Shown here: piece after piece, positions 21,263 to 30,900 of the stretch
Layout: each line of letters begins with the position of its first letter
Position numbering within the stretch: position 1 is the first letter of the stretch
DNA from: Paractinoplanes lichenicola
GTDB taxonomy: Bacteria; Actinomycetota; Actinomycetes; Mycobacteriales; Micromonosporaceae
Assembly (NCBI RefSeq): GCF_016785085.1
Contig: NZ_JAENHO010000010.1
Span: 186,001-250,000 of the forward strand
DNA length: 64,000 bases
Direction of reading: 5' to 3'
Program-made: the position numbers and the translations under genes
Notes under the pieces: generated by a model
Seen by the model: the letters and a program-made list of their open reading frames with translations, nothing else
Told to the model about the DNA's origin: nothing
The model's database searches: none

Positions 21263-24127
21263 TCACCGCTCCGGCTGATCCCGATCGGCCAGGGGCTTGT
21301 TGAGCTGACCCATGTTCGGCGACTCGAGCTTGGGCCGCGCCGGACGCGGGCCGGCCTCGGGCGCCGGAGCGGAAGGTCCGGCCGGGGTGGGGCCGGGCGG
21401 CATGCCCGATGAGGGCGGCCGGTTGACCTGGCCCATGTTCGGCGCCTCGAGGGGCGAACGGTTCATGGCGGCCCGCGGGGCGCCGTTCTGCTCGGGGCCG
21501 GACGCGCCGAAGCGGGGCGAACTGTTGCCCAGGCCCTGGGCTTGCGGGTTCGCTGCGGCGCCGGGCTGGCTCGGGGCGGGGCGGCCCGGGAGGCCGGACG
21601 GTTCCTGACCGGTCGGGACGGCGGGGGTCGCAGGGCCGGCGGGCGGGCGACCCGAATAGCTGGGGGCCTGGCCGAGGCCGGACGGCTCCTCGCCGGTGGC
21701 CGGGCCCTCATTCGCGGGCGGCATCGTGGGCGGGGTCATGGCCGGGGGCTTGAGGCCGGGGAGGCCGGACGGCTCGTTCCCGGCCGACGGCGCCATGCTT
21801 CCGGGCGTCGGGGCATTCCAGGCGTTTCCGGCCTGCGGCGGCTGCGCGGCGTTACCGGACTGCGGCGCATATCCGGCACTTCCCGCTTGCAGCCCGCCGG
21901 ACTGCGGTCCCCCGGATTGCGACCCCGCAGCTTGCGGCCCTCCGAACTGCGGCCCCCCAGCTTGCGGTCCCCCGGACTGTGGTCTCCCGGCTTGCGGCCC
22001 CCCGGACTGTGGTCCTCCAGCTTTCGGTCCCCCGGCTTGTGGCCCTGTGTGCGGCGGGTTTCCGGGCGGTTGGACGCCGGGGCCCGACGGGCCCGACGGC
22101 GTAAGACCGGGATTGCGGCCGATGCCCGACTGCTGCGACCCGGCCGGGGGCGTCTGGCCCAACGGCGCCGGGGGCTGCAGAGGGTTGAGCGCGGCCGGCG
22201 GCTGCGGGGGCTGATTGACGGCGGCCGGAGCCTGGGGCGGCTGGTTCAGCGCGGTCGGCTGCTGCGGGGCGGGGCTCGCGGCCACGGGTCCGTCGGACGG
22301 GCGGGTCGCGGCGGGCGTTCCCGGCAGGCCGTTGACGCCGTTGACGCTGCTGAACCCGTTGACGCCGTTGGCCCCGTTCGGGCGGGGCACGGGGCGGGCG
22401 GGGGTGAACTTGGGCGCGTCCAGGGGCCGGTTCTGGTGCCAGTCCGGCGGCAGGGGCGGGGCGGGCGGCTTGACGGGCTTGCTCGAAGGGCCCCCGGCAC
22501 CGTTCAGTTCTCCGCGCGGGCCCGACGGCTCGGCGGCCGGCCCGCCCAGGGCCGGGTCCGGGCGCTGGCCCGAAGCCCCGGCACTACCCGAGTTCGGCTC
22601 CGGCCGCTGGCTGGAAAACCCGGTGCTGCCCGAGCCGGAATCCGGCCGCTGGCCCGAAAACCCGGTGCTGCCCGAGTTCGGGTCCGGGCGCTGGACGGAA
22701 AACCCGGTGCTGCCCGAGCCGAGATCCGGCCGTTGCTCCGAAAGCCCGGCACCGCCCGAGTTCGGGTCTGGACGCTGGCTCGAGAACCCGGTGCTGCCCG
22801 AGCCGGAATCCGGTTGTTGGCCCGAAAGCCCGGCACCACCCGAATTCGGGTCCGGTCGTTGGCTCGAGAACCCGGTGCTGCCCGAGCCGGAATCCGGGCG
22901 CTGACTCAAAAACCCGGCATCGCCTGGATTCGGCTCCGGACGCTGACTTAGAAACCCGGCGGCGCTCGGATTCGGCTCCGGACGCTGGCTCGAGAAGCTG
23001 CTGCCGTTCGGGTCCGGGCGCTGGCCTGAGGCCGCACCCAGGTTCGGCTCGGGGCGGGAGCCGGAGAGGTCAGCACCGCCGAGGCTCATTCCGGGACGCG
23101 AGCCGTCCGCACCGCTCGAGTCCAGGCCGGACGCGCTCAGCCCCGAAGGTCCGGCTGCGTTCGGCCCCGAAGGTCCGGCTGGGTTCAACCCAGAAGGGCC
23201 GGCTGGGCTCAACCCCGACGGTCCGTCCGCGGTCTGGCCCGGCGCGGCTGCACCGCGGGAAAGGTGGGGCTCGTCGGCCGGCAGGTCGCTGCCGTTGAAG
23301 CTGAAGTTCAGGCGCGGGCCGCCCGGCTCCTCCCCCAGGCCGCTGGGCTGCTGCCCCGGCGTTCCGAACGACAGCCCCACCGGACCGTCGGACAGGGCGT
23401 CCCGGTAGCCGGGCCCGGCGGCCGGGCTCGCGTCCTCGCGGCCGGGGCGACGCTCCGGCATCTCCATCGGCGACCCGAAAGCCAGGGGCGATCCGAACTC
23501 GGTCGGCCGCGGCGAAGAGGTCGCGCCCGGCTCGTCCAGGCCGGACCCAAAAGCCGTACCGGCACCATCAGCGGACCCGAAAGCGGTCGCGGCACTGTCG
23601 GCCGACCCGAAAGCCGTCGCAGCGCCGTCGGCCGACCCGAAAGCGGTGGCGTCGGCGGACCCGAAAGCAGTGGCGGGAGCATCGGCGGATCCAAAAGCCG
23701 TGGCGGCGGGCCCAAGAGCGTCGGCGGAACCGAAGGCCGTGGGCGACACCGGCACCTCGGGAGCGGACGGGGAGCGGTTCAGGCCCGCGGCGGCGGCCAG
23801 CCCCGAGCCGTTGAAGTCGAAGCCCGACCCCGGTTCCCCGTACGGCTCCCCCAGTCCCCGGCGGGTCGCGGCGATCAGCCCGGACTCCTCGGCCAGCCCG
23901 GCCGCCTCGACGACCTCGGCGGCGGCGATGCCGGCGGCACAGGGCAGGGGTTCCCCGCACGCCGGGCACGTGGTCATGCCCTCCTTGGGCCCCCGGCCCC
24001 CCGCGTGCGCCAAGAGCATCTCCCGGGCGGTTCGCGCCAGCACACTGTCCGGGTCCACGAACGCCTTGCTCGGTGCCACGTCAGCCGCCCCCTCATTCCG
24101 CCGCGAGACCAGCGCCTCACGGACCAC
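21263..24127 (-). CDS. Large low-complexity Pro/Gly/Gln-rich repeat protein with a zinc-knuckle-like N-terminus
   Basis: A 954-residue protein of unknown function. Near the N-terminus are a helical stretch (DSVLARTAREMLLAHAGG) and a cysteine motif CPACGEPLPC. Then come TAFGSAD repeats (about 130-200), roughly eleven 14-residue repeats of the pattern SxQRP(D/E)xxxGSTGF (about 385-540), a Gly-Gly-Pro-Gln tract (about 700-760), and two copies of an NMGQ(V/L)N(R/K)P motif at the C-terminus. There is no signal peptide or membrane segment. It starts at GTG 24127 or, with a better ribosome site (GAGGGGG), at GTG 24079. Most of it should be disordered. Confidence 0.7.
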   Translation of the reverse strand: MVREALVSRRNEGAADVAPSKAFVDPDSVLARTAREMLLAHAGGRGPKEGMTTCPACGEPLPCAAGIAAAEVVEAAGLAEESGLIAATRRGLGEPYGEPGSGFDFNGSGLAAAAGLNRSPSAPEVPVSPTAFGSADALGPAATAFGSADAPATAFGSADATAFGSADGAATAFGSADSAATAFGSADGAGTAFGSGLDEPGATSSPRPTEFGSPLAFGSPMEMPERRPGREDASPAAGPGYRDALSDGPVGLSFGTPGQQPSGLGEEPGGPRLNFSFNGSDLPADEPHLSRGAAAPGQTADGPSGLSPAGPSGLNPAGPSGPNAAGPSGLSASGLDSSGADGSRPGMSLGGADLSGSRPEPNLGAASGQRPDPNGSSFSSQRPEPNPSAAGFLSQRPEPNPGDAGFLSQRPDSGSGSTGFSSQRPDPNSGGAGLSGQQPDSGSGSTGFSSQRPDPNSGGAGLSEQRPDLGSGSTGFSVQRPDPNSGSTGFSGQRPDSGSGSTGFSSQRPEPNSGSAGASGQRPDPALGGPAAEPSGPRGELNGAGGPSSKPVKPPAPPLPPDWHQNRPLDAPKFTPARPVPRPNGANGVNGFSSVNGVNGLPGTPAATRPSDGPVAASPAPQQPTALNQPPQAPAAVNQPPQPPAALNPLQPPAPLGQTPPAGSQQSGIGRNPGLTPSGPSGPGVQPPGNPPHTGPQAGGPKAGGPQSGGPQAGRPQSGGPQAGGPQFGGPQAAGSQSGGPQSGGLQAGSAGYAPQSGNAAQPPQAGNAWNAPTPGSMAPSAGNEPSGLPGLKPPAMTPPTMPPANEGPATGEEPSGLGQAPSYSGRPPAGPATPAVPTGQEPSGLPGRPAPSQPGAAANPQAQGLGNSSPRFGASGPEQNGAPRAAMNRSPLEAPNMGQVNRPPSSGMPPGPTPAGPSAPAPEAGPRPARPKLESPNMGQLNKPLADRDQPER
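22540..23060 (-). repeat. About eleven 42-bp tandem repeats in the low-complexity gene
   Basis: Imperfect in-frame 42-base units encode 14 residues each (consensus SxQRPDxxxGSTGF). Several alternate strictly between a PDPNSGGAG form and a PDSGSGSTG form, so a double unit of 84 bases may be the real duplicated block. Confidence 0.85.
23560..23745 (-). repeat. Short repeats encoding TAFGSAD
   Basis: Six to seven short in-frame repeats encode variations of ATAFGSADA in the same low-complexity protein. Spacing varies between about 24 and 36 bases. Confidence 0.8.
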
Positions 24128-24407
24128 GGATCAAGTTCACCGCCGATTGGTACCAATTCGCGCGCTTTTCAGCATTTCGGCGACAGGGGTGGCTGACGAG
24201 CACCATGCGGCGACCCCTGCCCCGTGCGTACGGGTGAATCTGGGGTTAACAGAGGCCCTCGGACCGGGGAGCGTGTGCAGGGGGCGAAGAAACGGCAATC
24301 GTGTCTCCGCAGGCCGGCCGCCCGCTTACCGTTCTCACATATTCACTCACGGTGCGTAGGCGATGACTCTCCGTACGATGTGAGAACCCCTCATGGAGGT
24401 GATTCGC

Positions 24408-24929
24408 ATGGATGACGTCGACCTGCACCGCGAGCAGATCCTCCGGCACGTCGGACCCGTCATCACCGGGCGGTTCGCCGGCTTCCAGACCTCGTACACG
24501 CGCGAGGTCCGCATCGGGCAACCGCTGGTCATGGCCGTTTTCCTGGCCGCCGGCGTGCTTCAGCTGATTGCCGCGATGCTGCGGATGAAGCCGGGCCGCC
24601 GCAGCTTCAAGGAGCTCAAGAAGGGCCCCGAGTTCCTCGTGACGCCGGTGCGGGTGCGCGACGACCTGGGCCAGACCTACGAGGTCGAGATGCACGGGCA
24701 GTTACCCCAGTCGGCCCTGCACCGCGGCGACCTCGTGCAGCTCAGGACGGTCGCGCAGAAGGATGTGACGCTGCCGGTGCGGCTGGTCAGCCTGGTCAAC
24801 CTGACGACCATGCAGCCGCTCACCCCGCGCATCCCGACGATGTGGTCGCACCTCGGCCCGGCGCTGCTCCTCCAGGCCACTCTCGGCCTGGCCATCGTGG
24901 TGGCGCTGGCGGGATTGGCGATGCGCTAG
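24408..24929 (+). CDS. Two-helix membrane protein, unknown function
   Basis: A 173-residue protein starting at ATG 24408, 7 bases after GGAGGT; the earlier ATG at 24393 overlaps that ribosome site and is less likely. A hydrophobic segment lies at about 48-64 (MAVFLAAGVLQLIAAML). A soluble beta-rich part follows (about 70-140, FLVTPVRVRDDLGQTYEVEM and LVQLRTVAQKDVTLPV), then a C-terminal membrane helix (LLLQATLGLAIVVALAGLAM). The middle part recalls oligonucleotide/ligand-binding beta-barrels, but I name no family. Its last 4 bases overlap the convergent hydrolase gene. Confidence 0.7.
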   Translation: MDDVDLHREQILRHVGPVITGRFAGFQTSYTREVRIGQPLVMAVFLAAGVLQLIAAMLRMKPGRRSFKELKKGPEFLVTPVRVRDDLGQTYEVEMHGQLPQSALHRGDLVQLRTVAQKDVTLPVRLVSLVNLTTMQPLTPRIPTMWSHLGPALLLQATLGLAIVVALAGLAMR

Positions 24930-26257
24930 AGCTTGTCGAGCGGCACCGCGTTGGCCAGGGCCAGCATGCCGGCGTCGTTCGGGTGCAGGTGGTCGCCACC
25001 GTCGAACTGCGGGTTGAGCCGCAGCGGGTCGGCCTGGTCGCGCAGCGCCTGGTCGAAGTCGGCCACCGCGTCGAAGGTGCCGTCGCCGCCGTTGCGGATC
25101 CACGTGTTGACCCGCAGCCGCACCTGATCGAGCGCCGGGGTGTAGGACGGGTAGCCCTTCCACGGGGTGATCGTGCAGACGACCACGCGCAGGCCCTGGG
25201 CCCGGGCCCGGGTCGCCAGGTGGGTCAGCCCGCCGGTGAGCTGGGCGGCGTCGGTCTGCCGGGGCGCCTGCATGATGTCGTTGATGCCCGCGAAGACGAC
25301 CAGGGTGCGGGCCCCGGAGCGTTCGAGCACGTCCTCGGCGAACCGGGCCTGCGCCGACCGGCCGGCCACCGAGTTGATCCGGTATTTCGGGTATTGCGCG
25401 TCGAGCAGGATCCGGTTGCCGGCGAGACCCGCGTTGGCCACGCCGTAGCCGGGGCCACCGTTCGCGGCGAGCCGGGCGGCCAGCAGGTCGGGCCAGCGAT
25501 GGTTGAGCCCGGCCGTGGACTTGGCGCCGTCGGTGATCGAGTCGCCCAGGGCCACGATCGTGCCGGGCGCGCCGGTCACCTCGACCGCGGTGACGTAGAA
25601 CCAGGCCGTGGCGCCCCGCGCGAACGCCGTGGCGGCCAGGTCGCCGGCGCGGTCGAGGGGGTCGGGGCTGACGAAGGAGAGCTGCTTGGCGTCGGCGTGA
25701 TAGGTCGAGGCGACCGGTTTGACCGGGGTCCAGACCGAGACCAGCAGGTCGGTGTCGGCCGGGATGTCGAGGGCCAGCGAGTCGCTCAGGATGTCGCCGC
25801 CGGGCGGCACGGTCGCCTCACCCCGGCCACCGAAGGTCACGTCCCGCAGCGTGCCCTGCACCGCCGTACCGTCGCTGGGGTTGTTGGTGCCGTCGCGGCG
25901 GCCACCCGAGTGGGCCGAGAGCGCGATGGTGACGTGGCCGAAGCGGACCGGCGCGACGCCGAAGCGGTTGCTCAGCCGGATGCGCACGTGGGGGCCGCCG
26001 ATCGTGGTGTGCACGACGTTGCGGACCGTGTGACCGAGCGGGCGCTGGAAGTTCGCCGCCGAGGGCGCGGCGGCCCACGCGGTCGACCACTCCGGCCGGG
26101 TGCCGCCGGGGGCCGCGCTGGCGATGGCCGGCGCGGCCTGGGCCGAGGCCTGCGGAGACGGCGTCGACGAGCGCAGCGGACCGAGCGCCATCCACGTGAC
26201 GGTCAGGATCGTGGACAGGACCGAAGTCACCACGACGCCGATCAGCAAGCGCCGCAT
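24926..26257 (-). CDS. Secreted SGNH/GDSL-family hydrolase
   Basis: A 443-residue exported esterase or lipase-like enzyme. A signal peptide or anchor begins MRRLLIGVVVTSVLSTILTV. An N-terminal beta domain (about 55-220) is typical of the larger actinobacterial SGNH proteins. The catalytic domain has block I IVALGDSITDGA, block III FAGINDIM and block V DHLHPND, giving the Ser, Asn and Asp-x-x-His residues. The family cleaves esters of lipids, polysaccharides or small molecules outside the cell. ATG 26257 is used here; an in-frame TTG 6 bases earlier is better spaced from GGGAGGG and may be the true start. Confidence 0.88.
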   Translation of the reverse strand: MRRLLIGVVVTSVLSTILTVTWMALGPLRSSTPSPQASAQAAPAIASAAPGGTRPEWSTAWAAAPSAANFQRPLGHTVRNVVHTTIGGPHVRIRLSNRFGVAPVRFGHVTIALSAHSGGRRDGTNNPSDGTAVQGTLRDVTFGGRGEATVPPGGDILSDSLALDIPADTDLLVSVWTPVKPVASTYHADAKQLSFVSPDPLDRAGDLAATAFARGATAWFYVTAVEVTGAPGTIVALGDSITDGAKSTAGLNHRWPDLLAARLAANGGPGYGVANAGLAGNRILLDAQYPKYRINSVAGRSAQARFAEDVLERSGARTLVVFAGINDIMQAPRQTDAAQLTGGLTHLATRARAQGLRVVVCTITPWKGYPSYTPALDQVRLRVNTWIRNGGDGTFDAVADFDQALRDQADPLRLNPQFDGGDHLHPNDAGMLALANAVPLDKL

Positions 26258-26462
26258 CTTCAAGATCTTGCCCTCCCCAGGGTGCCGATCCGGATGAAAT
26301 CCGGTACGGCAGGGTACCGCTGCAAGCGTGTTCGCCGGCATCACCCTGGCCTATATCGACAGACTTGAGAGACACACCACGTGCGATCTCATGCTTTGGT
26401 GCCGTCTGGCGCGACACGCCGCAGCTGTGGAAGTTTGAGAGAAGTCTGAGAGGTGGTGTGCC

Positions 26463-27941
26463 GTGGGCGAGGACGTCGAGCAGGCCAACTTCACCCGGGA
26501 GGACCGCGCCAGGTATCGGCACAAGATCCGCCGGAGCCTGGACGTGTTCGCGGCGATGCTGCGCGAGTCGCGGTTCGATTTCGAGCGGCCGCTGACCGGC
26601 ATGGAGATCGAGCTCAACCTGGTCGACGAGAACTGCGACCCGGCGATGCGCAACGCGGAGGTGCTGGGCGCGATCGCCGACCCCGACTTCCAGACCGAGC
26701 TGGGCCAGTTCAACATCGAGATCAACGTGCCCCCGCGCCGGCTCGCCGGTGACGAGAACGCCGACCTCGAGCGCTCCCTGCGAGCCAGTCTCAACAACGC
26801 CGAGAAGCATTCCCGTACGGTCGGCGCGCACACGGTCATGATCGGCATCCTGCCCACGCTGCGGCGCGAGCACATGACCGACGAGGCGCTCTCGGCCAAC
26901 CCGCGCTACAAGCTGCTCAACGAGCAGATCTTCGCGGCCCGGGGCGAGGATCTCGACATCCGGATCGACGGCGTGGACCGGCTGGCCGTCACGACCGACA
27001 CGATCGCGCCCGAGTCGGCCTGCACCAGCACCCAGTTCCACCTGCAGGTCAGCCCGGCCCAGTTCGCCGCCTACTGGAACGCGGCCCAGGTGATCGCGGG
27101 CATCCAGGTCGCCCTCGGCGCGAACTCGCCGCTGCTGTTCGGCCGGGAGCTGTGGCGCGAGACCCGGATCCCGCTGTTCGAGCAGGCCACCGACACCCGC
27201 TCGGAGGAGATCCGGGCCCAGGGCGTACGGCCTCGGGTATGGTTCGGGGAACGCTGGATCACGAGCGTCTTCGACCTGTTCGAGGAGAACGTCCGCTATT
27301 TCCCGGCCCTGCTGCCGATCTGCGACGAGGCCGACCCGGCCGAGATGCTCGAGCGGGGCGAGATCCCCCAGCTGAGCGAGCTGCGCCTGCACAACGGCAC
27401 GGTGTATCGCTGGAACCGGCCCATCTACGACGTCGTCAAAGGCCGCCCGCATCTGCGCGTCGAGAACAGGGTGCTGCCGGCCGGGCCGACCGTTGTGGAC
27501 ACCATGGCCAACGCGGCGTTCTACTACGGCCTGATCCGTACGCTGGCCGAGGCGGAACGTCCGCTGTGGACGCAGATGAGCTTCAGCGCGGCCGAGGAGA
27601 ATTTCCACGCCGGCGCCCGGCACGGCATCGACGCCACGGTGTTCTGGCCCGGCCTGGGCTTCATCCAGGTCACCGAGCTCGTGCTGCGGCGGCTGCTGCC
27701 GATGGCTCATCAGGGGCTCGAGCGGTGGGGTGTCTCGCAGGGTGAGCGCGACCGGCTGCTCGGCATCATCGAGCAGCGTTGCCTGACCCACCGCAACGGC
27801 GCCGCCTGGCAGGTGCAGACCCTGCACGCGCTGGAGGCCGAGGGGCTGGACCGGCAGGCTTCCCTGCACGAGATGCTGCGGCGCTACCTGCCCCTGATGC
27901 ACGAGAACCTGCCCGCGCACGAATGGCCGTACCCGAGCTGA
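26463..27941 (+). CDS. GCS2-like glutamate--cysteine ligase family protein
   Basis: A 492-residue carboxylate-amine ligase of the plant/alpha-proteobacterial GCS2-like group. MEIELNLVDENCDPAM and TELGQFNIEINVPPR carry the acidic metal and nucleotide residues of the family. CTSTQFHLQVSP and RPHLRVENRVLPAGPT match substrate and ATP sites. Actinobacteria make mycothiol rather than glutathione, so the amine partner may not be cysteine; related proteins form other gamma-glutamyl or peptide bonds. GTG 26463 follows GAGAGGTGG. A perfect 15-base hairpin overlaps the stop codon. Confidence 0.8.
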   Translation: MGEDVEQANFTREDRARYRHKIRRSLDVFAAMLRESRFDFERPLTGMEIELNLVDENCDPAMRNAEVLGAIADPDFQTELGQFNIEINVPPRRLAGDENADLERSLRASLNNAEKHSRTVGAHTVMIGILPTLRREHMTDEALSANPRYKLLNEQIFAARGEDLDIRIDGVDRLAVTTDTIAPESACTSTQFHLQVSPAQFAAYWNAAQVIAGIQVALGANSPLLFGRELWRETRIPLFEQATDTRSEEIRAQGVRPRVWFGERWITSVFDLFEENVRYFPALLPICDEADPAEMLERGEIPQLSELRLHNGTVYRWNRPIYDVVKGRPHLRVENRVLPAGPTVVDTMANAAFYYGLIRTLAEAERPLWTQMSFSAAEENFHAGARHGIDATVFWPGLGFIQVTELVLRRLLPMAHQGLERWGVSQGERDRLLGIIEQRCLTHRNGAAWQVQTLHALEAEGLDRQASLHEMLRRYLPLMHENLPAHEWPYPS

Positions 27942-27956
27942 CGGGTACGGCCATTC
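27921..27956. terminator. Bidirectional hairpin overlapping the end of the GCS2-like gene
   Basis: A perfect 15-base stem (GAATGGCCGTACCCG and its complement) with a 6-base loop. The left arm encodes the last residues of the upstream protein, and the stop codon lies at the loop and right-arm boundary. It stands between two convergent genes and can serve both. Confidence 0.8.
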
Positions 27957-27968
27957 GCCTGGCCCTCG

Positions 27969-30900
27969 CTATTCGAGCGGGTCGCGGCGCCGCCACCGGC
28001 GGATCAGGCTGGGCCGCTCGTGCCGCGGCGTGTGCGCCGGGACCCGTACGGGGATCCGGACCGTCCCGGCGCCCGCGGGCCGGTTCTCCCGCATCGCGAG
28101 CATCAGGGTGGCGCCGGCGACGATCAGCATGAGCGAGACCAGGGCCGTCCCGGCGATCTGGGCGCCCGTGGTGGGCAGCTTCCCGCCCGGCTTCTTGCCG
28201 CCGTTGCCGTCGCCGGTGCCGTTGTCGTCGTCGGTGCCGTTGTCGTCGCCGGTGCCGCCGCTCGCCGCCTTGGCGGTCAGCTTGAGCATGACCGAGACGG
28301 TGTTGTCGGTGGAGTTGCCGTCGGCGCTGGTGGTGCTGATCGTCACCTTCATCGCCTGGGTGCCGGACTTCTTGGTGTTCGACCCGTCGATGGTCAGCCA
28401 CAGCTGGCTGCCGTAGAGGCCCGCCGCGTCCGGGGCGCTGCAGGTCACCGCGTTCGACGCCGCCGAGCCGCCGACCGGCTCACAGGTGGCCGCGACCGTC
28501 TGGGCCTCGGCCGCCGCCGCCAGCACGACGCCCTCGCTGACCACGGAGTTGTCGAGCAGGATCGACGCCGCGCGCACGACGACCCCGGCCGGCGGCACCA
28601 CCGTGAACGAGACGTTGTCGGCGGTGTCGGTGCCCTCGTTGGTGTACGGGATCTTCACCACGACGCCGGTGGCGTTCGGGCCCACGGTCACGGCCGGCTC
28701 GTTGTACGTGACGGCCAGGTTGACCTTATAGCGGCCCAGGGTGACTTCGGGGATCGCCACGTCGGCGTCGCCGCCGCACTGGCCGTCGGGCGTCGGGTCG
28801 GTGCCGAGCACCCCGTCGATGCAGCCACCGGTGAGCGTCTCGCCGCCCTTGAGGTCGCTGCCGATGACCACCGGCACCTGGATCAGCCGGGACTCGCCGG
28901 CCTTCAGCGTGACCGTGCAGACGATCGTCCGGGCGGCCGGCCCGGCCACACAGCCCGCCGGCAGGGTGCCCGCGGTGGCGTTGGGGGGCAGCACGATCGT
29001 CGTCGAGTATTCGGCCGCATCGTCCGGCCCGGCGTTGGTGAACGTGATCGGCAGGGTGGTGGTCTGGCCCGGCAGCGGCGCGGTGTTGGACGGGCTGCCG
29101 AACGTCACCGAGACCGAATACGACTTGCGGGAGGCGCTGACCAGCAACCCGCTCGCGGTCAGCTTGTCGTCGGCGTCCTTGGGGTCGGCCAGCGTGATGC
29201 CGGTGGCCGTCCAGGCCGCGGTGGCCGCCGCGTTCGCCGCCACGTCGACGCCGATCGCCAGCGTCTTGGGCTGCCCGGCTGCCAGGTCGACCCCGGTGCA
29301 GGTGATCGCGGACTCGCCGACCGTACAGGTGGCCCCGTCGACCGCGGCCGACTTGACGCTGAACCCGTCGGGCAACCCGCCCAGCGGCACGGTGAGCGTC
29401 AGGCCGGTGTGCGCGGAGGTCGCCGAGAACCGGACGATCGCGTTGCCGGAGGCGCCGGCCGCGACGACCGAGCTGTCGAGCGAGAGCGTGCCCGTCTTGC
29501 TGATCGACGGGTTGGCCGGCGTGTTGTCGACCGAGACGGTCAGGTCGGGCCCGCAGGCCTTGGCGCCGTCGGCGGTCGTGCAGGCGCCGGTGAGCGTGTC
29601 GCCGTTCTTGACCGAGCTCGAGACGACCAGCGGCACCGTGTACGTTTTGGACTGGTTGGCGTCCAGGTCGTACGTGCAGGTCGCGGTGGTGCCGGAGATC
29701 ACGCAGTCCTGGGCCGCGGTGCCGGTGAGCGGGCCGAACGTAGTGTTGGCGGGCGCCGTCACGGTGACCGTCTTGCGGACCGCGTTCGACGGCCCGGCGT
29801 TGGTGGCCACGACCGTCATCGAGGTCGAGTCGCCCGGCTTGACCGTGGCGCTGCCGTTGGTCGTCTTGAAGGTCACCGCCGCGACGCGGGCGCCGCTGGT
29901 GGCGATGGCGGCGGCCCCGGTGGCCGTGTCCGACCCGGCCGTCACCGTGATGCCGGTCGCCTGCCAGGCCACGCCCGGCGCGACGGTCGCCGCGACGCGG
30001 GTGGTGATCGTGACGGCGGTCGTGGTGCCCGCGCCGAGGGCGACGCCCGTGCACCGGATCTCGGTCGTGCCGACCGTGCAGAACGCGTTGCCCGGCCCGG
30101 TCGCCCCGGTGACCGTGAAGCCGGTCGGCAGGGTGCTCAGCGGCACCACGACCGTGGCCCCGGTGATGGCGCCGGCCGAGGTGACCCGCACCTGGCCCGT
30201 CGCCGTGCTGCCCGGCGTGACCGTGCCCGGCGTGCCGGAGATGACGAGCTGACCGGCCGGCTGGCCGAGCTGGATCGCCGGGATCACGACGTCCGACCCG
30301 CCGCAGCTGTTGTCGAGGTTGACGTCGGCGCAGCCACCCGAGACCGGGCTGGCCGGGTCCGCGGTCGCCGACACCTGCACCGCCAGCGGGAACAGCACCT
30401 TCGCGCTGCCACCGACGGTGACCGTGCAGTCGACGACCGTGCCGGCCACGTTGCGCGAGCACAGGCTCGCGGTGGTGCCGGTCGGCGGCTGGAAGGTCGT
30501 GCCGGTCGGCGCGCGGAACATGTAGTGCACGTCCTTGGCCACCGAGGTGCCCTGGTTGGCCACGGTCACCTGGATCGCGCCGGAGTCACCGGGCTTGAGC
30601 GACTGCGCGGCCGGCACGGTGAACGACACGACCGGCTTGGCGTCGGCCGCCCCGACCAGCGCCGAGCTGACCGCCTTGGTCGCGGTCACGCCCGCCTCGA
30701 CCAGGGTCAGCGTGGGCGTCCAGGCCGGCTGGCTGGGCGTGGCGGCCGCCGCGACGTCGGCCCCGAGCGTGATCGTGGTGCTGCCGCCGGACGTCACGGC
30801 GACACCGGTGCAGGTGATCGCGCCCGCGACCACGCCCGAGCACGTGCCGCTGGTCGACTGCGCCTGCGCGACCGTCACGCCGGCCGGCAGCCCGCTGGTC

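Noticed and set aside
21542..22951. Long plus-strand frames over the low-complexity gene
   Set aside because: They exist because the repeats lack stops in several frames. No start site or recognisable feature supports them; the minus frame has the structured ends and a plausible ribosome site.
24224..24415. Small plus-strand gene before the two-helix membrane protein
   Set aside because: It overlaps the strong GGAGGT ribosome site of the next gene, and its composition (Arg/Ser/Gly, poor third-position bias) is not coding-like.
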